DNA of 17,134 bases, from assembly GCA_023415725.1 (NCBI GenBank), contig JAEZJR010000109.1, positions 1-17,134 of the forward strand, given 5' to 3'. This DNA is from Acidobacteriota bacterium (lineage in GTDB: Bacteria; Acidobacteriota; Blastocatellia; Pyrinomonadales; Pyrinomonadaceae). Every line of letters begins with the position of its first letter. Position 1 is the stretch's first letter. Positions 1 to 6,935 of this stretch are shown here, one piece after another. The notes beneath the pieces were generated by a model. That model was not told where the DNA came from and made no database searches. It worked only from the letters and a program-made list of their open reading frames with translations. The translations under genes were made by a program, and so were the position numbers.

Positions 1-2
1 AA

Positions 3-245
3 CCGACTCCTACTCCCACACCGACCCCCACCCCCACTCGGACGCCGACTCCTACGCCGACGCCCGCACCGACGGCCACGCCGGTACCGACGGCGCCTAC
101 TCCTACTCCTACTCCTATTCGGACGCCGACACCGACGCCGACTCCTGTTTGGACGCCTGCGCCTACGCCGACACCAACTCCGACACCGGCGCCGACAGCT
201 ACCCCGACACCGACGCCGATACCAGTGCCCTCTCCGACGCCTGGA
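3..245 (+). repeat. Degenerate (CCN-ACN)n hexanucleotide repeat coding Thr-Pro linker
   Basis: About 80 codons are almost all Pro and Thr in alternation. Third positions vary freely, so the DNA repeat is imperfect while the dipeptide is kept. Interruptions include Arg (CGG) twice, and Trp, Val, Ile and Ala. The pattern looks like an old dipeptide array kept by selection on protein composition. It continues off the left edge, so its full length is unknown. Such linkers commonly join a secreted domain to another extracellular or anchoring domain. Confidence 0.9.
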
Positions 246-1856
246 CAGTCCTTCGCTTGCGACTACTACGCGTCGCCGACGGGATCTGCCTCCGGAACCG
301 GAACAAGCTCGAGCCCGTGGGACCTGCAGACGGCTTTGAACAAAACGACCCAGGTAACAACCGGCAAGACTCTGTGTCTTAGGGGTGGTACCTACCTGGG
401 CAAGTTCATTTCAAACCTGAGAGGCGGGACCGTAAGAAGCGCCCCGGGTGAGTGGGCGGTGGTTGATGGCAATGCTTACACGACGTTAGTAGGGTCGATC
501 ACTGCTTCTCAAACGACGTTCACGGTTCAGGATGCGAGCAAGATCTTGACCTCGAATGACGAGATCAGCATCGATCTTGAGGTCATCAAGTTCTGCAACA
601 AGTCGGGGAACACCCTGACGGCGTGCGGACGCGCGGCATCAGGGACCATCGGGGGAGCGACCTCTCACGCGGCTGGTGCCAAGGTGATCCAGGCCGGAAA
701 CCAGCTACTGGTTGCCGGCAGCAATACCGTTTATCGAGATTTCGAGATCACGAACAGCATTACTGATCGAAACGAAACTGCTTACCCCGGATTTTCGTAC
801 GGCGGCGCCGTTTTCAACACGGGCAGCGGAAACTCATTCATAAACCTGGTCCTGCATGATAACGGAATGGGTATTTTCAGCGGGTCGTCGTCGTCGAACA
901 CGCTCTCCTACGGGAACGTCATTTACAACAATGGCGGGACCCACCGCGACGGAGAACCGTTCGGCCTCGCGCTGTACCTCGAGAATGCATCGGGTTACTC
1001 ACGGGTGTACGAAACGTTTGCCCTCAACTCCTTCAATTTGAATATGCAGGGTTACGGCGTGACCGGGCCCTATGTGGGCTCCGACATTCAGGGCAGTGTG
1101 TTCGCGGGCGGCGGGGCGCCGATAAACGCCCCCAAGCACAACCTCATTCTGGGTCCGGAAAGCCAGATGAGTCCGACAGCGGTAGTGAACGAATCTCACT
1201 TCTATCATCCGCCGGGGTCAGGGTACTCGGTGAATTTCGGATACGGGGCGGGAGTTAACACCGGCACGTTCACGAACAATTACTTTTTCGGTGGGCAAAC
1301 GGCGTTCGAAGCACAATCGGTTGCGAATCTGACGTTCACCGGAAACAAGTTCTACTCGCCGAACTCAAGTGATGTTTACACCATCACCGGTACTGCGGGT
1401 TATAACTGGAAGGACAACACGTACTACAACACGACCACCCAGTCACGTTTCGTGCGGACCACTGTTGGGATGTACACCTTTTCAGCCTGGAAACCGCTGT
1501 TCAACTATGACAGCACGAGTACGGCCACGAGTTCGGCAATGCCGAATCAAGTGATCGTACGTCCGAACGCCTATCAGCCGGGACGGGGCAACATCATTAT
1601 TTACGCAACGGGGGCGACCTCGGCCAACGTGAATCTTTCGTCAGTTGGGCTGACCAATGGCCAAGGTTACACCATCAAGAATGCATTCAACTGGAACGGC
1701 CCGAGTGTGACATCCGGCACATTCAGCAGTTCCAACCCGGTGGTGAGTGTACCGTTGAATGCCGCCGCTAAATCAGTTGCCACGCCTACCGGATGGTCGC
1801 GTACCCCGGCATCAACTTGCCCGGATATGTGCCTGATGGTCGTGGTACCGAATTAA
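3..1856 (+). CDS. Secreted right-handed parallel beta-helix protein with Thr-Pro linker (5' end outside window)
   Basis: The reading frame is open from the left edge to the TAA at 1854-1856, giving 617 visible residues; the true start is outside. A GTG at 225 lies inside the linker and is not a credible start. Visible residues 1-81 are Thr-Pro dipeptides, a typical extracellular linker. A beta-helix starts near residue 84 (FACDYYASPTGS) with a CLRGGTY strand and Asn/Gly/Ser-rich rungs, as in pectate-lyase-fold proteins. Residues about 165-228 look like an inserted small module. The last ~100 residues (from NQVIVRPNAYQPGRGNIIIY) resemble the C-terminal beta-sandwich found on many bacterial beta-helix proteins. 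The chain ends with CPDMC, possibly a disulfide. I see no PEP-CTERM, LPXTG or other sorting tail. It converges on the polysaccharide operon, so a role in binding or modifying a polysaccharide is possible, but no catalytic residues were identified. Confidence 0.85.
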   Translation, partial: PTPTPTPTPTPTRTPTPTPTPAPTATPVPTAPTPTPTPIRTPTPTPTPVWTPAPTPTPTPTPAPTATPTPTPIPVPSPTPGQSFACDYYASPTGSASGTGTSSSPWDLQTALNKTTQVTTGKTLCLRGGTYLGKFISNLRGGTVRSAPGEWAVVDGNAYTTLVGSITASQTTFTVQDASKILTSNDEISIDLEVIKFCNKSGNTLTACGRAASGTIGGATSHAAGAKVIQAGNQLLVAGSNTVYRDFEITNSITDRNETAYPGFSYGGAVFNTGSGNSFINLVLHDNGMGIFSGSSSSNTLSYGNVIYNNGGTHRDGEPFGLALYLENASGYSRVYETFALNSFNLNMQGYGVTGPYVGSDIQGSVFAGGGAPINAPKHNLILGPESQMSPTAVVNESHFYHPPGSGYSVNFGYGAGVNTGTFTNNYFFGGQTAFEAQSVANLTFTGNKFYSPNSSDVYTITGTAGYNWKDNTYYNTTTQSRFVRTTVGMYTFSAWKPLFNYDSTSTATSSAMPNQVIVRPNAYQPGRGNIIIYATGATSANVNLSSVGLTNGQGYTIKNAFNWNGPSVTSGTFSSSNPVVSVPLNAAAKSVATPTGWSRTPASTCPDMCLMVVVPN

Positions 1857-1876
1857 GAACGGAACCGCTGATCAAT

Positions 1877-1897
1877 AAAGAACATCTCATGTTCTTT
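1877..1897. terminator. Small hairpin just after the beta-helix gene
   Basis: AAAGAACAT and ATGTTCTTT form a perfect 9-bp stem around a 3-base loop, 20 bases after the TAA at 1856. The stem is AT-rich and no T-run follows on the + strand, so it is a weak terminator candidate. It could equally be an mRNA 3'-end stabiliser or a binding-site palindrome. Confidence 0.4.
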
Positions 1898-1927
1898 GGA
1901 TCGTCGGTCACGTAAACTTATTTCGAC

Positions 1928-1985
1928 AAAAAGAATTGGGGCCACTTCGTCTTGTTTTGGCAAGAGCGATCGTGGCCCCAGTTCT
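1928..1985. terminator. Probable bidirectional intrinsic terminator between convergent genes
   Basis: TGGGGCCAC (1937-1945) pairs perfectly with GTGGCCCCA (1972-1980). The stem extends outward through AGAAT/GTTCT with one G-T pair, and part of the inner loop can also pair (CTTG with CAAG). On the - strand the stem is followed at once by five T (1932-1928), a classical intrinsic terminator 20 bases after the last gene of the operon (stop at 2005). On the + strand the following TTCTCTTT tract is weaker. It sits midway between the two convergent genes and probably ends transcription from both sides. Confidence 0.8.
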
Positions 1986-2004
1986 CTTTAAACGTTCCCG
2001 TTAC

Positions 2005-3102
2005 TCAGTTGCCATTCGATCCGTTAGTGCCACTTATAGCGTTCTCCAAATAGAACCGAATGTTCTGACTGCAGCCCTTAGGTGTTAGGTGATCCAGCCA
2101 GAGCTTGCGGCATTCCATCTGCCGCTCAACAAACTCTGAAGGATTAAGCGACGCGTGGAAGTCGAGGACCTTTTCGCCGATCCTGGAGAGCTCGCGCCTG
2201 TCCACCCAAACACAATAACGCCGCCAATCGATCGTTGATTCGAGCGGGATCACGCAGTCTGAATCGACGAATATCGGGATCCGTCCACACGCCAGGGTCT
2301 CGTAGAATCTATAAGACCAGTTTCCGAATCCTCTTACGCACAGTGTGTAATCTGTCCCGTATATGTTTTCGTAGAAGCTGCGGGAGATCTCGGTCGGTTC
2401 GCGTTGTTGCTGGTTAGCCGTGTGTTTTGTTCGGATCTCGAACCGGGTATCGATCCCGGAATGATCTTCAAGGAATTTCATCGCGCGGTTCCTGATCACG
2501 GTTGCGGGAATTATAGGGATCTCGGTGAAATTGGAGCGGCTGAAACGCTGATTGATGTTCGAGTAAAGACCAGCAGCGATGGACCATCCCAGTTTCGCAG
2601 CGCTTATTGATCCGTACCCGCAGAATCCCACCAACGGCCTTTCCGACTTCTCTCGAAATCGTGCTTCGGCCTTGCCGTATGTAAGTTCAGGGTCGTCGAT
2701 GAAAACAGGACACGCTCGGTAGTTCTCCTTCAATCTGGCACGGACGGCCCCGGGAAGGAATAAGATCGAGTTTCTGAACGGGATGATCGGAACCAGATCG
2801 CCTTTGAACCAGATGATCAATTTCTTTCCGTGCTTTTCGGCGACCCCCGCGATCTGAAATGCTTCATGCATTTTCGCCTTTCCGTTCCAAAGGTAGTAGG
2901 ACCAATGCATAGGCAGTGCAAAGAAGTTGGCATCGGAGGGGTCATCAGTGAGACGCAAAGGTGAGCTTTCGTTGAATTTGCCCGACAAGATCTCCTCTTT
3001 AGCAAGACCTTGCCAGTGAAATGAAAATAGCGGGCTGAGGTTTTTCAGTTTCCCTTCACCTACTGATCTCATATCCGTGTAGATCCTTAATACCTGGCTC
3101 AT
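2005..3102 (-). CDS. Exostosin-like (GT47-type) glycosyltransferase
   Basis: 365 residues, ATG start, TGA stop. Residues about 251-300 carry the exostosin hallmark: DYTLCVRGFGNWSYRFYETL, then CGRIPIFVDSD, then IDWRRYCVWV. In that family this block forms the donor-sugar half of a GT-B fold. The N-terminal half (RIYTDM; ALPMHWSYYLW) is more divergent, and there is no signal peptide or membrane helix, so a cytoplasmic transferase is expected. Animal exostosins make heparan sulfate; bacterial relatives occur in capsule and exopolysaccharide loci with varied sugars, so the donor cannot be predicted. It is the last gene of the operon, just before the terminator. A 144-base gap separates it from the preceding gene and no clear Shine-Dalgarno precedes the ATG. 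Confidence 0.82.
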   Translation of the reverse strand: MSQVLRIYTDMRSVGEGKLKNLSPLFSFHWQGLAKEEILSGKFNESSPLRLTDDPSDANFFALPMHWSYYLWNGKAKMHEAFQIAGVAEKHGKKLIIWFKGDLVPIIPFRNSILFLPGAVRARLKENYRACPVFIDDPELTYGKAEARFREKSERPLVGFCGYGSISAAKLGWSIAAGLYSNINQRFSRSNFTEIPIIPATVIRNRAMKFLEDHSGIDTRFEIRTKHTANQQQREPTEISRSFYENIYGTDYTLCVRGFGNWSYRFYETLACGRIPIFVDSDCVIPLESTIDWRRYCVWVDRRELSRIGEKVLDFHASLNPSEFVERQMECRKLWLDHLTPKGCSQNIRFYLENAISGTNGSNGN

Positions 3103-3246
3103 GGCACGGAATAATCAACGACGAACAAAACCGCCTCGAAGGCGAGATCTGCGGCGGGCGATGAGGCGTGGTTTTGGATAGGAATTTCGATTCCCATTGT
3201 TCGGTAGGGGCGATCCGTGGATAAAACCGGTACGTGATCGTTGAAG

Positions 3247-4383
3247 TTATTGTGGAGTGTCCAAGGGAACCAAATCGGATCCTCTCCAACGATCTCGAAG
3301 TGCGACGAGCCCGAAAATCGATCCGAGCCCGTACGAAAAATGCAGAATACAAAAGCTGTAGATCAGCCGGGGAATTAACCGGATGTTTCCTCCAACCAGT
3401 ATTACTGAAGCCAAAAAACAGGACCCCAAATAGACTGCGGCCACGACCATGAGCAATATCAGCGCTGTTCCAAAAAACGGCGAGAGGATAGCCAGGGCCA
3501 AGATGGTTGAAACGAAGAAGAACGGAATGAACTGACGAATGCTCAACTGACGCGGATGGAGCTGAAATACGCGAACCTTCCAGTAGCCGTATTGGAAGTA
3601 CTGGTTCCATAACGACCTAAAGGTGCTGCGGCTGTAGTATTTTGAACGGATCTCAGGGGAGAGGAGTATCCTGCCTCCGAGTTTTCGGATCCGGTAGTTG
3701 TATTCATCGTCCTGGTTTCTGACCAGTTCTTCGTTGAACGGGCCCGCTCGTTCCACGATCTTTCTGGTGTAACCCGGGAATGCGACCGAATCGGTGTACA
3801 TCTCGCGGTCGTTCACGGTTCGAAATGCCGAACCGCCCACGCCGAATTTTGAACTCATCGCAATGGCGATGGCTTTTGATTGGGGGCCCACCCCGATCGT
3901 TTCGATAGGGCCGCCTACACCCTCGGCCCTTCCCTCAGTCAGAAGTTTGACGCAATTGGCAACGTAGTCTGGATCGATCTCGCAATGGCCATCCACGCGA
4001 ACAAAGATATCGCCCCGAGCGTGAGCGATCGCTAGATTGAGCGCGGAGGGTGCAATTCGTTTCGGATTTTGAATTGTTCTTATCGGGATATCCGTTCGAT
4101 CAGCCAGATCGCGGATCAGTTCGACTGTTTCGTCGGTCGACGCACCGTCCGAAACAATGATCTCCAACCGGGCGTGCGGGTAGCTCTGGGTGAGTACCGA
4201 GCCTAAACTTCTTTCGATAAAATCCGCTTCATTTCTAACCGGCATAAGGACCGAAACGAAGGGAAGTCTTACGTCAGAGGAATCCGAGAAACCCAGGTTG
4301 TTCGGGCCTTCAGCGGTCGTCGGCATTTTGATCCAATCGGCAAATAAATGCCTATCGCGAACCTTTGAGCGATGGACGCGCAT
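3247..4383 (-). CDS. ExoA-like family 2 glycosyltransferase with C-terminal membrane helices
   Basis: 378 residues. The GT-A domain starts near residue 42 (VSVLMPVRNEADFIERSL), with VSDGASTDET at 78-87, a metal-binding DGHCE at 131-135, an acceptor-base region RNQDDEYNYR at 222-231, and QYGYWK at 264-269. Hydrophobic segments at about 283-303, 305-330 and 338-360 should anchor the enzyme in the inner membrane with the active site in the cytoplasm. The arrangement matches the succinoglycan ExoA type, which adds a sugar to a lipid-linked acceptor. The first ~40 residues are unusual for the family and may not be translated: a second ATG lies at residue 20 (4326), and neither start has a good ribosome-binding site. 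It starts 23 bases after the CapK-like gene ends. Confidence 0.88.
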   Translation of the reverse strand: MRVHRSKVRDRHLFADWIKMPTTAEGPNNLGFSDSSDVRLPFVSVLMPVRNEADFIERSLGSVLTQSYPHARLEIIVSDGASTDETVELIRDLADRTDIPIRTIQNPKRIAPSALNLAIAHARGDIFVRVDGHCEIDPDYVANCVKLLTEGRAEGVGGPIETIGVGPQSKAIAIAMSSKFGVGGSAFRTVNDREMYTDSVAFPGYTRKIVERAGPFNEELVRNQDDEYNYRIRKLGGRILLSPEIRSKYYSRSTFRSLWNQYFQYGYWKVRVFQLHPRQLSIRQFIPFFFVSTILALAILSPFFGTALILLMVVAAVYLGSCFLASVILVGGNIRLIPRLIYSFCILHFSYGLGSIFGLVALRDRWRGSDLVPLDTPQ

Positions 4384-4406
4384 TAACAGACTTGAATCGG
4401 TAACAC

Positions 4407-5789
4407 TTATAACCCGGATCGCTCTTCAGGCGAGAGTTCGCAAACGACCGCCCGGAACTTTCCGCGAGCGCTTCTGGGTATCTCGGCTACACGCTCGAAC
4501 TCAACGGCTATGTCCCCCAACCTTTCACGGATCCGCGTTGCCATCGCCGTTTCGACTTCCTTCCTTACCGTGCCGATCGGGACATATCGAACAAGGATCT
4601 TTCGCAATGACTTTTGAATTATCTGGGCCTCGCTCACACTAGCCGTATCCTTAAAGACCGGATCGAGTCGCCCGACAAGCCGCCCGTCTGCCGTGTATAT
4701 GAGATCGTCGCGCCTGCCTTCGATCTTTGCGATCAAGGGAAGCCCTCTCCCACATTCGCATTTGGTAGAAGAAAGCGACCCGCTGTCTCCGACCCTGTAT
4801 CGGATCAATGGCATATCGGGATTCGCCAGGCCGGTACAAATGAGGTCGCCAGCCTCATCAGGTGTTTCGGACGAACACTCGATCACCCCGACTTCAGGCC
4901 ATTGATGCAAACGGCCCTCGGAGCACTCGCTCGCCGCCGCCACCATTTCCGCCATACCGTAGGTTTCTCTTACAGGGCACTTAAAGACCTCTGAGATAAG
5001 TTCCCGTTGGTGTTCGTAAAGCGGTTCGGCGTTTGTAATGACGACATCGAGCCGAAGGTCTTTGAAGTTTTCCGTCCGTGCCGCCCGGGCGAGTGTGTAG
5101 AGAGCAGATGTATAGCCGAGGATGTATCGAACTCGTTTTTCTTTAAGTGCGTTCAAGTATGAACCAAGATTGCGCGGGGCCAGGTGATAACTGGACATAT
5201 ACAACTGGTTTAGCCCGGCATTCCACACCCAAAATGGCGGGCGAGATTGCCGCACGGGCGCCACGAGCTGCCCGCCGAGTATCGCCCATCTCTCGTTCCG
5301 CGACATCCCGTACCATCTCCGCCATCGGGCCTCCGCCAATGCGTACCAGTATCTGACCGTCTCGCTGCTCGACCAAATATCAAGTGAAGTCCCTGTCGTT
5401 CCGCTCGTGTGGTCCACATGTAACTTCCTAGGGTCACGGTCTACTGCAACAAATGCACGAGCGTACTTGCGCAAGGATGTTTTCTCCAGGACCGGCCAAT
5501 TCTCCAGATACTCGTATGAGGACCTGTCGCCCTCGCGTCGTCGTTTCGACCACATTTCACGATAAAACGGAACCTCGGTCGCAGCCCGATGCAGAATGAA
5601 CGAGAGCCGGTTGGCGCGCCACTCATCCCAGTTGCTCCGGGTCCAATAGTCCCGCTCCAGAGCTTCGCTGACTATCCTTTCCGTGTTCTTGTCGTATCTG
5701 CGGCGATCGAGATAGTAACCTCGAAGGCTTGCAACGATCGATCGGGCGGGAGTAGGAAGGTGATGATAGAGGCTAAGCGAAATGCTCAT
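4407..5789 (-). CDS. CapK/PaaK-like adenylate-forming enzyme
   Basis: 460 residues, related to phenylacetate-CoA ligase and to CapK proteins of capsule loci. Visible motifs are the ATP-binding P-loop HTSGTTG at 127-133, YGMAE at 277-281, RYRVGDSG at 330-337, a cysteine motif CECGRGLP at 344-351 typical of this branch, GRRDD at 358-362, and the C-terminal ARGKFRAV with the candidate catalytic lysine K444. All parts needed for adenylation and thioester transfer seem present. The substrate is unknown: in a glycan locus it could activate an acyl or amino-acid group for attachment to the polymer. No acyl-carrier protein or acyltransferase is visible nearby. Its ATG shares one base with the TAA of the preceding GT4 gene (TAATG), so translation is probably coupled. 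Confidence 0.83.
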   Translation of the reverse strand: MSISLSLYHHLPTPARSIVASLRGYYLDRRRYDKNTERIVSEALERDYWTRSNWDEWRANRLSFILHRAATEVPFYREMWSKRRREGDRSSYEYLENWPVLEKTSLRKYARAFVAVDRDPRKLHVDHTSGTTGTSLDIWSSSETVRYWYALAEARWRRWYGMSRNERWAILGGQLVAPVRQSRPPFWVWNAGLNQLYMSSYHLAPRNLGSYLNALKEKRVRYILGYTSALYTLARAARTENFKDLRLDVVITNAEPLYEHQRELISEVFKCPVRETYGMAEMVAAASECSEGRLHQWPEVGVIECSSETPDEAGDLICTGLANPDMPLIRYRVGDSGSLSSTKCECGRGLPLIAKIEGRRDDLIYTADGRLVGRLDPVFKDTASVSEAQIIQKSLRKILVRYVPIGTVRKEVETAMATRIRERLGDIAVEFERVAEIPRSARGKFRAVVCELSPEERSGL

Positions 5790-6871
5790 TAATTTGTTGC
5801 GTTTCCAACTGAAAGGCCCTCAAGTTCTCGATCGTTCCTCCCGACATGAAGGTCACGGAACAGTTCTTCCCATTGAATACGCACGTTTTCCCACGACGAT
5901 CTTTCGGCCAGTTTGCGGCCATTGAACGATAGTCTTACGGCCAATTCCCGGTTCTCCAACAAAGACTCAACCGCACTGACCATGCCCTCCACATCACTGT
6001 CGGGAACCAGCAAACCGTTATGCCCGTTTCGGATCAGATCCGGGATGCCGCCAACGCAGGTTGCGACGACCGGCAGGCCCATTGCACAGGCTTCAAGCAC
6101 GGACACCGGCATATTGTCAGTGCGATTTGTGTTGAGAAAGATATCCGCTTTGGAGAGTTCTCTTATTTTTGATTCCTGATCGAGGAAACCGGGAAATCTA
6201 ATTGCATCGCTGAGGCCCATGTCTTCCGCCATTTTCTTGACTTCCGGTTCAAGCCCTTTATCGACGCCCGCCATCACCAGGGTCGCCTTTGGGTACTTCG
6301 CTCGGATCGAACTGAGAGCCTTAACCGCCATTCGAGGATTGTAGTTCTCGTGAAATGCCCGCATCCAAAAGAGGTTCGGTTTGACCGACCGCCGCAAGTT
6401 AAAGGGGTAGCCGCTCAGGTCGACCACATTGGGGATGACGGATATTTGCAGGCCCGGATCTTGCAGTCTTCTCGCCAGGTATTTAGAGGGGGCGATCAGT
6501 CTATCCACCCTGGCGAACACCCGACCCGTGTAACGTGGATGGCGTCTCGCCAGATCGGGGAGATTTCCTCCATGCAATACGAATACCGCCGGAACCCTGA
6601 GAATTCGGCTAAGGTGGCTGACCACGTACGCGACGAAGAAGTTCTTCCCGCTGTAGACCTCGGTCACCAGGATGTCGGTCTCATTTCGATAGCGGACCAT
6701 CGTGCGGACAATGTCGAGCAAACGAAGTGCCCGATTGAGCTTGGACGAAGCCATTACCACGGCGTAACCTTCCTTGAGTAGCAAGTCGCCCAATATTTGC
6801 CCCTGCGTGGTTATGTGCCCGGGATTTCTCCCCAGAATATTTCCGATGATACAAAGTCGCAGATGCTTCAT
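5789..6871 (-). CDS. Family 4 glycosyltransferase (GT-B)
   Basis: 360 residues from the ATG at 6871, where the usual GT4 opening strand begins (MKHLRLCIIGNILGRNPGHI). An in-frame TTG at 6904 would add 11 residues and is less likely. The N-terminal domain includes VFVLHGGNLPDLARR (97-111) and IAPSKYLARRL (126-136). The donor domain includes NLFWMRAFHENYNP (166-179) and the nucleotide-sugar site TDNMPVSVLEACAMGLPVVA (251-270). The usual EX7E motif reads D-X7-E here. There is no membrane segment, so it is cytoplasmic or peripheral on the membrane face. It follows the polymerase gene after 64 bases and overlaps the CapK-like start by one base. Donor and acceptor cannot be assigned. Confidence 0.87.
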   Translation of the reverse strand: MKHLRLCIIGNILGRNPGHITTQGQILGDLLLKEGYAVVMASSKLNRALRLLDIVRTMVRYRNETDILVTEVYSGKNFFVAYVVSHLSRILRVPAVFVLHGGNLPDLARRHPRYTGRVFARVDRLIAPSKYLARRLQDPGLQISVIPNVVDLSGYPFNLRRSVKPNLFWMRAFHENYNPRMAVKALSSIRAKYPKATLVMAGVDKGLEPEVKKMAEDMGLSDAIRFPGFLDQESKIRELSKADIFLNTNRTDNMPVSVLEACAMGLPVVATCVGGIPDLIRNGHNGLLVPDSDVEGMVSAVESLLENRELAVRLSFNGRKLAERSSWENVRIQWEELFRDLHVGRNDRELEGLSVGNATN

Positions 6872-6935
6872 ATTCCCTGGAATGTAAGGCGGTTGGGTTT
6901 TCAAGTGCCGATCGGCGAAATCGTTTTCGGGAGTG

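Noticed and set aside
3..245. Left-edge repeats as a CRISPR array or satellite DNA
   Set aside because: The period is six bases in coding phase with synonymous drift and no spacers; it is a Thr-Pro protein linker.
3056..3610. - strand open frame of 184 codons bridging the 144-base gap
   Set aside because: It overlaps the ExoA-like gene in another frame and runs into the exostosin gene; the product has no domain and reads like out-of-frame sequence.
4025..4032. Single HIP1 octamer GCGATCGC, the cyanobacterial iterated palindrome
   Set aside because: Only one copy was noticed, so it does not support a cyanobacterial origin; it fits the general GATC richness.
4190..4642. + strand open frame of 150 codons
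   Set aside because: It is the shadow of the ExoA-like and CapK-like genes and spans their junction.
6872..6904. TTG start for the GT4 gene at 5789-6871
   Set aside because: The rare start codon adds 11 residues before a standard GT4 opening at an ATG and has no better ribosome-binding site.
6907..6916. Perfect palindrome GCCGATCGGC in the 64-base spacer after the polymerase-type gene
   Set aside because: Ten bases of GC-rich palindrome with GATC at the centre is not surprising in GATC-rich DNA, and no T-run follows to make it a terminator.
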